This document shows, in pieces, positions 1-6,478 of a DNA stretch of 11,963 nt (the first letter of the stretch is position 1; the number at the start of each line of letters is the position of its first letter). The translations under genes were made by a program, and so were the position numbers. The notes below the pieces were generated by a model. It saw nothing but the letters and a program-made list of their open reading frames with translations, was not told where the DNA came from and made no database searches. Source of the DNA: RGIG8709 sp045575975 (GTDB lineage Bacteria > Bacillota > Clostridia > Monoglobales > Monoglobaceae); the NCBI GenBank assembly GCA_045575975.1, contig JAZNFO010000005.1, forward strand, positions 1 to 11,963, read 5' to 3'.

Positions 1-1
1 A

Positions 2-109
2 ATTGATTTTAAAGATAAAAATATAGTTTTTGAAGATTTTTACCTATCCGAAAACAGGAAAACAGAATTTGATTCTGTAATGAATATAAAAGAAAGAAGC
101 GTGCTGTAA
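2..109 (+). CDS. 3' end of an unidentified upstream gene (partial)
   Basis: The frame starting at base 2 is open without interruption for 35 codons and stops at TAA 107-109. That stop shares its last base with the ATG of the next gene (TAATG), an arrangement typical of translational coupling. The visible tail is hydrophilic and mixed in charge (it contains KDKNIVFEDFY and ends KERSVL), with no membrane segment or motif that I recognise. It probably belongs to the same polysaccharide operon because of the tight junction and shared strand. The fragment is too short to assign a family, so no function is proposed. Confidence 0.6.
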   Translation: MDFKDKNIVFEDFYLSENRKTEFDSVMNIKERSVL

Positions 110-789
110 TGCCTTATATTGAACAGGATAAAGTTGATGAAAGGACAAGAGAAAAACTGGAGGCAATTATTGAAAAATCATATGCATCATATTGGAAAAA
201 GAAAAGGCTTTTTGATATTTTCTTTGCAACATTGATTTTATTATTTTTTCTGCCTATGATGGCTGTAATTGCGGTTATAATTGTAATTGATGACCCAAGT
301 GCCGGACCGTTCTATAAGCAAATAAGAGTTGGCAGACATGGAAAAGAATTCTATATGTATAAATTCAGAACTATGCGTGCAAATGCAGATAAGATGATTG
401 ATGAACTGGTAAAACAGAATGAAATGGATGGTCCTGTATTCAAAATGAAAGAGGATCCTCGTATAACAAGGGTAGGCAAGTTTTTAAGAAAGCTTTCTCT
501 TGATGAGCTAATGCAGTTTTTCAATGTTTTAAAGGGAGATATGACTTTAGTAGGACCAAGACCACCGCTTCCAAGAGAAGTTCAGTATTATACAGACTAT
601 CAGAAACTGCGTCTTCTTGTTACACCGGGTATTACATGTACCTGGCAGATTCATAAAAACAGAAATGATGTTCCATTTGAAGAATGGGTAGAAATGGATA
701 TTGAATACATACAGACAAGAACCTATCTGAATGATATAAAAATTATGCTAAAAACACCGATAGTTATGCTTACAGCTACCGGAAGATAA
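109..789 (+). CDS. Undecaprenyl-phosphate sugar phosphotransferase (initiating PglC/WcaJ-type sugar transferase, short form)
   Basis: This 226-residue protein matches the bacterial sugar transferase family (Bac_transf), which moves a hexose-1-phosphate from a nucleotide sugar onto undecaprenyl phosphate and so starts the lipid-linked repeat unit. Residues 31-61 form a hydrophobic stretch broken by P49, as in the re-entrant membrane helix of monotopic PglC-like enzymes. The family motifs follow in order: KFRTM (85-89), the catalytic Asp-Glu pair in SLDEL (D132, E133), NVLKGDM and VGPRPP (about 139-153), and TPGITCTWQI (172-181). It is the short form: the four-helix N-terminal domain of WcaJ/WbaP is absent, and the first 30 residues are only a charged leader. 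The ATG overlaps the previous stop; the Shine-Dalgarno sequence is weak (GAAAGAAG about 10 bases upstream), so coupling probably drives initiation. The sugar specificity cannot be read from the sequence. Confidence 0.95.
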   Translation: MPYIEQDKVDERTREKLEAIIEKSYASYWKKKRLFDIFFATLILLFFLPMMAVIAVIIVIDDPSAGPFYKQIRVGRHGKEFYMYKFRTMRANADKMIDELVKQNEMDGPVFKMKEDPRITRVGKFLRKLSLDELMQFFNVLKGDMTLVGPRPPLPREVQYYTDYQKLRLLVTPGITCTWQIHKNRNDVPFEEWVEMDIEYIQTRTYLNDIKIMLKTPIVMLTATGR

Positions 790-810
790 TTTAATTTGGA
801 GTGAATAAAA

Positions 811-1929
811 ATGAAAGTTGCAATGATAGGGCACAAGGTTGTCCCGTCGAGACGCGGAGGAATAGAAAATGTTCTTACCACACTGTGTCCTATGTTGGTT
901 GAAATGGAATTAGATGTTACTTGCTATAACAGGTCATCTGATAAGATTGAAAATGAGTATGTTGGAACAGTAAAAAACAAGATGTATAAAGGCGTAAAAA
1001 TTAAGAATGCCTGGACATTGAATGTTCGTGGTTTTGCTGCTATGATTTCGTCTTTCACAGCCGCCATAGCTGCATCATTTCGTAATTATGATGTTATTCA
1101 TTTCCATGCTGAGGGACCTTGTGCGGCTTTGTGGATTCCCAAACTTTTTGGAAAAAAATGTGTTGCAACTGTTCACGGGCTTGATTGGCAGAGAGAAAAA
1201 TGGGGGAGTGGCTTTGCTTCCAAGTATATAAAATTTGGCGAAAAAATTCTTGTGAAATATGCAGATGAGGTTATTGTTCTCAGCCAGGCTGCTTACGATT
1301 ATTTCAAGGAAACATACAACCGAGAAACTGTAATCATTCATAATGGAATTAATCGTCCTGAAAAAAGAAATGCGGAACTTATAACAGAAAAATACGGTCT
1401 GAAGAAGGATGATTATATTTCTGTTGTTTCAAGGCTTACTGCAGAAAAGGGTATTCACTATCTTATTGATGCATATAAGAAAATTACAACTGATAAAAAA
1501 CTTGTTATTGCAGGAGATACAAGTGATACTGATGACTATGTGAAAATGCTCAAGGAGAAAGCAAAAGGAAATCCCAATATTATTTTTACGGGATTTATAT
1601 CAGGTGATACTTTAAGTGAGTTATATTCGAATTCCTACATAAATGTTTTGCCATCAGACCTAGAAGGTATGTCATTATGTTTATTAGAATCTCTTGCTTA
1701 TAAAAATGTGCTTTTATGTTCGGATATACCTGAAAACACATCTGTTGCTGAGGATAGAGCTATTTATTTCAAAAAGGGAAATATTCATGATTTAACTGAA
1801 AAACTTCAGAATTTGTGTGATGATAATGCCTTTGTCGAAAAATTCAGGGATGGCGTGGATGAGTTTATTTTAAATAAATATAGCTGGCAGGAAGTTGCAG
1901 AGGCGACTTGCAGAATATATGAAAAATAA
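811..1929 (+). CDS. Glycosyltransferase family 4 (retaining, GT-B fold)
   Basis: This 372-residue protein has the layout of a GT4 enzyme. The N-terminal Rossmann half starts MKVAMIGHKVVPSRRGGIE, with the glycine-rich acceptor/donor loop at R15-G17. A VHGLDW segment follows at 121-126. The C-terminal nucleotide-sugar half has the family's R and K in SRLTAEKG (R208, K213) and the E-x7-E signature (E285, E293) in DLEGMSLCLLE. The start is supported by GGAGTG (798-803), 7 bases before the ATG. It follows the initiating transferase by 21 bases, so it is a good candidate for adding the second sugar on the cytoplasmic face. It resembles the group with an MKVAMIGHK-type N terminus found in many Firmicute capsule loci. 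Donor and linkage are unknown. Glycosyltransferase identity is secure; the position in the pathway is inferred. Confidence 0.93.
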   Translation: MKVAMIGHKVVPSRRGGIENVLTTLCPMLVEMELDVTCYNRSSDKIENEYVGTVKNKMYKGVKIKNAWTLNVRGFAAMISSFTAAIAASFRNYDVIHFHAEGPCAALWIPKLFGKKCVATVHGLDWQREKWGSGFASKYIKFGEKILVKYADEVIVLSQAAYDYFKETYNRETVIIHNGINRPEKRNAELITEKYGLKKDDYISVVSRLTAEKGIHYLIDAYKKITTDKKLVIAGDTSDTDDYVKMLKEKAKGNPNIIFTGFISGDTLSELYSNSYINVLPSDLEGMSLCLLESLAYKNVLLCSDIPENTSVAEDRAIYFKKGNIHDLTEKLQNLCDDNAFVEKFRDGVDEFILNKYSWQEVAEATCRIYEK

Positions 1930-1933
1930 AGGT

Positions 1934-1938
1934 AAGGA
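1934..1938 (+). promoter_or_regulatory. Ribosome binding site deciding the start at 1949
   Basis: AAGGA lies 10 bases before ATG 1949 and just after the stop of the preceding GT4 gene at 1929; AAAGG at 1928-1932 adds complementarity. Possible upstream starts in the same frame, TTG 1895 and ATG 1919, lie inside the preceding gene. TTG 1895 has only GGCAGGAAG very close upstream, and ATG 1919 has AGAGG about 15 bases away. ATG 1949 is therefore preferred. Confidence 0.6.
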
Positions 1939-1948
1939 TTTGTTTTAT

Positions 1949-3181
1949 ATGGACAGCAGAAACGATTTTGAAAAATTAGAAAATTATCAGGAACAAATTA
2001 AATCACTGTTTAAAAAATTGGTTACGGATGATTTTTATGATTCCTGGGCAGATACTTTTGATATCGAGATTATTGATGATAAACAAATTATGGTTATATA
2101 TCATGGAACTCAGGATATTAAACTGTTTAAAAAAGAATGCAAGGATAATCTGGTTGCCTGTATTTATTCAATAGTGGGAGATAAAAAGAAAGTAAAAATA
2201 ACAGAAGAAAGTAATTATAAAGTTATAAGTCCTAAAGTTAAAAATAATATAAGGGCTGCGAATTTCTTTGTGATTGGTATGATTTTTGTTTGTCTTGCTT
2301 CTGCTATCATTGTTGTTATGGGGAATTATATTGTTAACAGAAATTTCAGAGAAACTTTTTATAATGTAAGCAGCATTAAGGTGGACAGCCATCTTAGAGT
2401 TATTCATGTGTCTGATTTACACGGTACATCTTATGGGGAAAAAAACAAAAACCTATTAAATCGCATTGAAGAATTAGAACCTAATATAATAATTTGTTCA
2501 GGAGATATTGTTGATTCCGCAAAAGATGACTTAAACTTTGCTTTGGAACTTTGTAAAGGTCTCTCAAAAATAGCACCTTCTTATTATGTATATGGTAATA
2601 ATGAGACAGAAAGTATATATGATTTTCCGCTGAATAAATCAGAACTTGATAAAAAATTTGGTTTTACAGAAGAAACAAGAGAAGAAAATGCACTTTTAAC
2701 ACTTAGTGATTCTTTTGAGAAAAAAATCGAAGAAACTGGAATAAAAGTACTTAAAAATGAAAAGGACACAATAAAGATTAAAACCATGACTATAGATGTA
2801 TATGGTATTCTGACCTCAAATCCTTCGTCTTTCTGGTCATATACAGAAAAAAGTTTTGCAGACTATATTTATGAAAATTCTGATAATCTTAAAATAACAG
2901 CAGTTCATGAGCCGTTTATTTTTGAAGAATTTCAACCAGAATTCTGGGGAGATTTGATGGTTTGCGGACACACTCACGGAGGCGTTGTTAGAGTTCCTGT
3001 GTTCGGTCCGCTGTATACACATGAGGAAGGTCTGTTTCCTGAAAGAAGCGGAAAATATGTTTATGGCAGATATGATACAGCTGGCAGACCACTTATTGTG
3101 AGCGGGGGTCTTGAAAATTCAAATATATTTCGTATAAACAATCAGCCGGAGCTGGTGGTTATCGATATTAATAAATTTTAA
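1949..3181 (+). CDS. Membrane-anchored YkuE-like metallophosphatase with N-terminal DnaA-domain-I-like module
   Basis: With the start at 1949 the protein has 410 residues in three parts. Residues about 10-86 are hydrophilic and resemble DnaA domain I: a helix, then YDSW (30-33) in place of FxxW, two strands around the DD turn (43-44), two helices and a final strand (KKVKI). Residues about 104-126 form one membrane helix preceded by lysines, which suggests the N terminus is inside and the rest outside. Residues 150-410 form a calcineurin-type metallophosphatase of the YkuE sort: D156-x-H158, GD (185-186), GNNE (216-219), H320 in HEPF, and GHTHGG (340-345), followed by the family's tail ending PELVVIDI. 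The usual catalytic His of GNH(E/D) is Asn218, so activity is uncertain. An external phosphatase next to co-polymerase genes could act on undecaprenyl diphosphate or on glycan phosphates; that is inference. Confidence 0.85.
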   Translation: MDSRNDFEKLENYQEQIKSLFKKLVTDDFYDSWADTFDIEIIDDKQIMVIYHGTQDIKLFKKECKDNLVACIYSIVGDKKKVKITEESNYKVISPKVKNNIRAANFFVIGMIFVCLASAIIVVMGNYIVNRNFRETFYNVSSIKVDSHLRVIHVSDLHGTSYGEKNKNLLNRIEELEPNIIICSGDIVDSAKDDLNFALELCKGLSKIAPSYYVYGNNETESIYDFPLNKSELDKKFGFTEETREENALLTLSDSFEKKIEETGIKVLKNEKDTIKIKTMTIDVYGILTSNPSSFWSYTEKSFADYIYENSDNLKITAVHEPFIFEEFQPEFWGDLMVCGHTHGGVVRVPVFGPLYTHEEGLFPERSGKYVYGRYDTAGRPLIVSGGLENSNIFRINNQPELVVIDINKF

Positions 3182-3187
3182 TTTTGT

Positions 3188-3194
3188 GAGGAAG
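3188..3194 (+). promoter_or_regulatory. Ribosome binding site for the first Wzz-like gene
   Basis: GAGGAAG lies 8 bases before ATG 3203. A nearer ATG at 3195 is in another frame and reaches a stop after four codons, so 3203 is the only sensible start. Confidence 0.7.
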
Positions 3195-3202
3195 ATGAAA
3201 AA

Positions 3203-4558
3203 ATGTTAACTGCAATGCTTAAAAAATTAATAATTTTAATTATTGGAGTGTTTTTCCTTGTTTCAGTAGCAAGAATATATTTTCGTGGCAAAAATATTAA
3301 TCATACGGAACGCACACAGATTTTTAAATCATCAGAATATTTCAGTGCATGGATAATTCTTGTTTGTTTCATAACAACTATGATATACGGAGTTTTTAAT
3401 CATTTTGATTTAAAAAAATCTGTTCATGCAATTATATCCTTAAATTATTCCGAGGCATCTCAGGCACTGAATTCTAACGGGACAAGGTATAATATGGCTG
3501 AGATTATTTGTGATGAGGTTGTTGATAAAGCAATAAAAAAAGGTGCCCTGAAAAATGTAACCATGAAACAGCTGAAAAACTGTCTTGTTGTATACCCTTG
3601 TGTACAGGGCGGAGTTGATGATGAATCACAGTATCATATTTCAACAGAGTTTGCAGTTGAATACCATGCTTCGAAGGATACAGATCATCTAGATTCCGAA
3701 AATGTTATTAAATTGATTACAGCTGCGTATAAGGAATACTATATTGAAAATTATACAGATAACTATAGTCTTGATTCGGAAAAACCTGATTTTCAAGATA
3801 TGGAATATATGGACATTGTAGCATATTTTGATAAGGAAACGAAATCAATTCTCGACTATCTGTATGGTATGGCAGAAAAGAATCCAAGTTTTGTAACTGA
3901 AAATAACAGTACTTTTAATTCTATTGCAGGCAAGGTGTATCAGTTCAAAGAAACACAGATAAATCAGAATTTAAGGTCACTTATTCTACAAAATGGTATT
4001 GTAAGGAATAAAAATGAATATATTGACAGACTTTCGTATCAAAACAAGAATGTTGACTTTGACCGACAGAAAAACGATGCTTCTTATGACCTTTGTAATC
4101 AGGCCATAAATATGTACAGCGAAGAAATGACCAGAGTTGTGCTTGTTCCAACATGGGATCAATCAGGAAAATATTATATGGGAAGAACTAAAGTCGGCGT
4201 CGACGAACTTTCCGTTCTTGCGACAAATTTCAGTAATTATGTAGCATCAAATGAAAAGGAAATTATGGATAATAATCTGGTGATTGATAAAATATCTTCT
4301 AACAATTCAGAATTTGGCCTTTATGCATCTGCTGATTCGTTAATAGAATCTATTTACAGCAGTATAAAAGGATTTGAAAAAGAAGCAATTAATGCGGGAA
4401 GAGAGTGTTCAAATCACAAAATGAACCAGTGTATTGCAGTTAGTATTTATGGAATTTCTCTTATGAATGAACTGAAAACACTTATTTTGATTGCCGCATT
4501 TATTTATGTGACAATAATGCTATGCTGTATTTCAAATAAATTTCCCAGAAAGGCTTAA
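3203..4558 (+). CDS. Wzz-like polysaccharide co-polymerase (chain-length determinant), no kinase domain
   Basis: This 451-residue membrane protein shows hydrophobic segments at about 6-24, 48-66 and 424-442. After the second comes a segment typical of Wzz N-terminal domains in Clostridia: LNYSEASQALNSNGTRYN (80-97), then a helix 'EIICDEVVDKAIKKG' in which the usual 'V(L)xKAI' pattern is visible. A later stretch PTWDQSGKYYMGRTKVGVD (316-334) also recalls these proteins, in which a YMxRT-G-D pattern is common. The positively charged loop at 27-47 predicts that the extra first helix runs out-to-in, leaving the large domain 67-423 outside and a short KFPRKA tail inside. There is no Walker A motif and no tyrosine-rich tail. 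By family it should regulate Wzy-dependent chain length. It sits 21 bases after the metallophosphatase and 21 before a second Wzz-like gene, with which it may form a mixed complex. Confidence 0.72.
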   Translation: MLTAMLKKLIILIIGVFFLVSVARIYFRGKNINHTERTQIFKSSEYFSAWIILVCFITTMIYGVFNHFDLKKSVHAIISLNYSEASQALNSNGTRYNMAEIICDEVVDKAIKKGALKNVTMKQLKNCLVVYPCVQGGVDDESQYHISTEFAVEYHASKDTDHLDSENVIKLITAAYKEYYIENYTDNYSLDSEKPDFQDMEYMDIVAYFDKETKSILDYLYGMAEKNPSFVTENNSTFNSIAGKVYQFKETQINQNLRSLILQNGIVRNKNEYIDRLSYQNKNVDFDRQKNDASYDLCNQAINMYSEEMTRVVLVPTWDQSGKYYMGRTKVGVDELSVLATNFSNYVASNEKEIMDNNLVIDKISSNNSEFGLYASADSLIESIYSSIKGFEKEAINAGRECSNHKMNQCIAVSIYGISLMNELKTLILIAAFIYVTIMLCCISNKFPRKA

Positions 4559-4565
4559 GTTTTCT

Positions 4566-4573
4566 AAAGGAGG
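4566..4573 (+). promoter_or_regulatory. Near-perfect ribosome binding site
   Basis: AAAGGAGG lies 6 bases before ATG 4580. It is the closest match to the anti-Shine-Dalgarno sequence in the window and fixes the start of the Wzz-GGDEF fusion gene. Confidence 0.8.
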
Positions 4574-4579
4574 ATTGGA

Positions 4580-6445
4580 ATGAAAAGTTTTCAGATATTC
4601 AGATATTTAAAAAAGATTCTGCCGCTTATAGTGATTTTCTGCCTTTTTGCGACGGGGGCTGTTTATTATAAACTTTCAAGATCAAATTCATATATAGCAT
4701 CAGAAGTTATTCATTATAATGATGAACAGGCGGAAAAAGGGCTTGCACCAACCGGAGAGAAACTTGATGTTAATGAAATTAAATCATCTGCTGTAATGTC
4801 AAAAGTTGTTGATAAAATGGGACTTACAGGTATTTATTCGGTTGATAGTCTTATATCAAGAATAAATATAACCCCAATTGAGGATAAAGATAAGGTTGCA
4901 CAGAAGGATGCAAAGCTGGAGGAAGGTGAAGAATACATATATGAGCCCAGCACATTCATTGTTTCGTTTGCTGCAACAAGCGGAGAAGGTCCTGATTTTG
5001 CAAGAACTATACTTGACGAAATTCTTGATGTTTATTTTGAGCGATTCAGTCAGAAATATGTTAATGTAGCCCCTGCTAATAATACCATCGAAAATATCGA
5101 TAAAAATGATTATGATTTTATTGAAATGATGGAACAGATTGATACAGGAATTGATAATACTCTCAGCACATTGTATCAGAGAATGGAACAGAATAATTTT
5201 TACAGATCAACCGATACAGGGATGTCATTCAGTGAACTTGCTGATGAGTTTAACTATTTAAGACAAGTTAAGGTTTCATCTCTGTTCTCAAAAATTTATA
5301 AATACCAGATAACCAAAAATAAAGTCGTACTTATTTCAGATTATACAACACGAATCGATAATAATAATATTTCAAACACAAAGAATGACAGTATTGTTGA
5401 AGATGTCGTAACCGTAATAGATGCTTATGTCACAAAGATGAGGGAATCAGGAAATACCAATATCAGTTATGAGTATATTCTTGATAATCTTCATGAGAGA
5501 AATGTTCAGGATTATGTTGGAGATCAGACAGTTACATACGATGAACTTATATATAGTTGGAGGGACCATAAAGAAGATAAAGAGCATGCAATCATTGATT
5601 CTGCATATTGCTCATATATAATAGATACTTTCACAAAATGTACGGGTAATTGTGACGGTTCATGCCAGATTTCTGATAGAACCTGTACGGAGCTTAGCCT
5701 TGGGGAATATGCAGTTATACGAGAAGAAGTTGAGAAAGAAATCAATTTACTACTTGATGAACTGACATCTCTTTATGCTGCGACAATGAAGACTAATGAT
5801 GAATATAATAAATATCTTGGAGCAAGCTATATTTCTGTATTATCTTCAGCATCTATAAGAGAAAGCGTTAATGTTCCCTTATATACAGCAATTGCATTTT
5901 TCTTCCTTGTTGTTTTATGTGCCGGAGGGGCAATTATTCTGGGAAGAGCAGGAGATATAATAAATTATATCTTCTATACTGATCATCTTACAGGACTTAA
6001 TAACAGGGCATATCTTGATAAATATCTGAAATCAAAAGATAAAAAGTTACTTGATGACGGGGTTGTGTACTGGATGGTTGATATATCTAATCTGGTACAT
6101 ATAAACGGTGAATATTCAAGAGATGTGGGCGACTATATAATTAAGATGTTTACAAGCTATATAAAAGAAACCTTTGGAAAATCAAATACGGAATATGTCT
6201 ACAATGGTAATGGTAGTTTTGTTATGTTGACAGAAGATTCTGATTTTATTACCGTTGAAGATATAATGAGACTTTTCAGATTAAGACTTGACGAAAGAGA
6301 TGAACAAAGGAATGTTGTTATTGAATACAAAATAGGCATTGCAGAAACATTTAAAGAAAACAAAACAGCAAGAAAATTATTCTCAGAGGCAATAGAAAAT
6401 AAGAAGGCATATGTTTCTGATTTAACAGAAAAAAGCGTATTATAA
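4580..6445 (+). CDS. Wzz-like co-polymerase fused to a degenerate GGDEF domain
   Basis: This 621-residue protein has one membrane helix near each end of a large external domain: about 12-29 and 433-455. The external part begins like a Wzz protein (IHYNDEQAEKGLAPTGEKLD, 44-63, then a VMSKVVDKMGL helix) and includes a cysteine cluster (C344, C354, C358, C362, C369). After the second helix, residues about 466-612 follow the GGDEF fold: DHLTGLNNRAYL (468-479), VDISNL (500-505, first metal Asp kept as D501, second changed to Ser), INGEY and VGD (508-518), the signature strand pair with GNGSF (543-547) in place of GGDEF, and KIGIAE (584-589) for SIGIA. The RxxD I-site position reads KSNT (534-537). 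Diguanylate cyclase activity is therefore unlikely; nucleotide sensing or a protein contact is more plausible. The domain sits where Wzc-type proteins carry a BY-kinase. The GGDEF fold is confident, the Wzz assignment fairly so. Confidence 0.85.
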   Translation: MKSFQIFRYLKKILPLIVIFCLFATGAVYYKLSRSNSYIASEVIHYNDEQAEKGLAPTGEKLDVNEIKSSAVMSKVVDKMGLTGIYSVDSLISRINITPIEDKDKVAQKDAKLEEGEEYIYEPSTFIVSFAATSGEGPDFARTILDEILDVYFERFSQKYVNVAPANNTIENIDKNDYDFIEMMEQIDTGIDNTLSTLYQRMEQNNFYRSTDTGMSFSELADEFNYLRQVKVSSLFSKIYKYQITKNKVVLISDYTTRIDNNNISNTKNDSIVEDVVTVIDAYVTKMRESGNTNISYEYILDNLHERNVQDYVGDQTVTYDELIYSWRDHKEDKEHAIIDSAYCSYIIDTFTKCTGNCDGSCQISDRTCTELSLGEYAVIREEVEKEINLLLDELTSLYAATMKTNDEYNKYLGASYISVLSSASIRESVNVPLYTAIAFFFLVVLCAGGAIILGRAGDIINYIFYTDHLTGLNNRAYLDKYLKSKDKKLLDDGVVYWMVDISNLVHINGEYSRDVGDYIIKMFTSYIKETFGKSNTEYVYNGNGSFVMLTEDSDFITVEDIMRLFRLRLDERDEQRNVVIEYKIGIAETFKENKTARKLFSEAIENKKAYVSDLTEKSVL

Positions 6446-6458
6446 TTATCAATTATAA
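6440..6458 (+). repeat. Short AT-only inverted repeat in the gap before the polymerase gene
   Basis: TTATAATT (6440-6447) and AATTATAA (6451-6458) are perfect inverted copies around a 3-base loop. The left arm contains the stop codon of the GGDEF-fusion gene and the right arm ends 6 bases before the ribosome binding site of the next gene. With eight A-T pairs and no T-run it would be a weak hairpin and not a terminator. It may be chance in such AT-rich DNA. Confidence 0.35.
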
Positions 6459-6464
6459 AGGATT

Positions 6465-6470
6465 GGAGGA
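6465..6470 (+). promoter_or_regulatory. Ribosome binding site supporting a TTG start
   Basis: GGAGGA is spaced 8 bases from TTG 6479. The strength and spacing justify the non-ATG start of the polymerase gene; the next in-frame ATG lies within the first predicted membrane helix, which argues against a shorter protein. Confidence 0.75.
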
Positions 6471-6478
6471 CAGAGAAT

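Noticed and set aside
1895..1948. Longer start (TTG 1895 or ATG 1919) for the metallophosphatase, overlapping the GT4 gene.
   Set aside because: The added 18 residues overlap coding sequence of the previous gene and lack a well-spaced ribosome binding site, while ATG 1949 has AAGGA at a usable distance just after the GT4 stop.
4878..5069. 63-codon plus-strand frame within the Wzz-GGDEF gene.
   Set aside because: It is fully contained in a long gene in another frame and its product shows no domain or signal.
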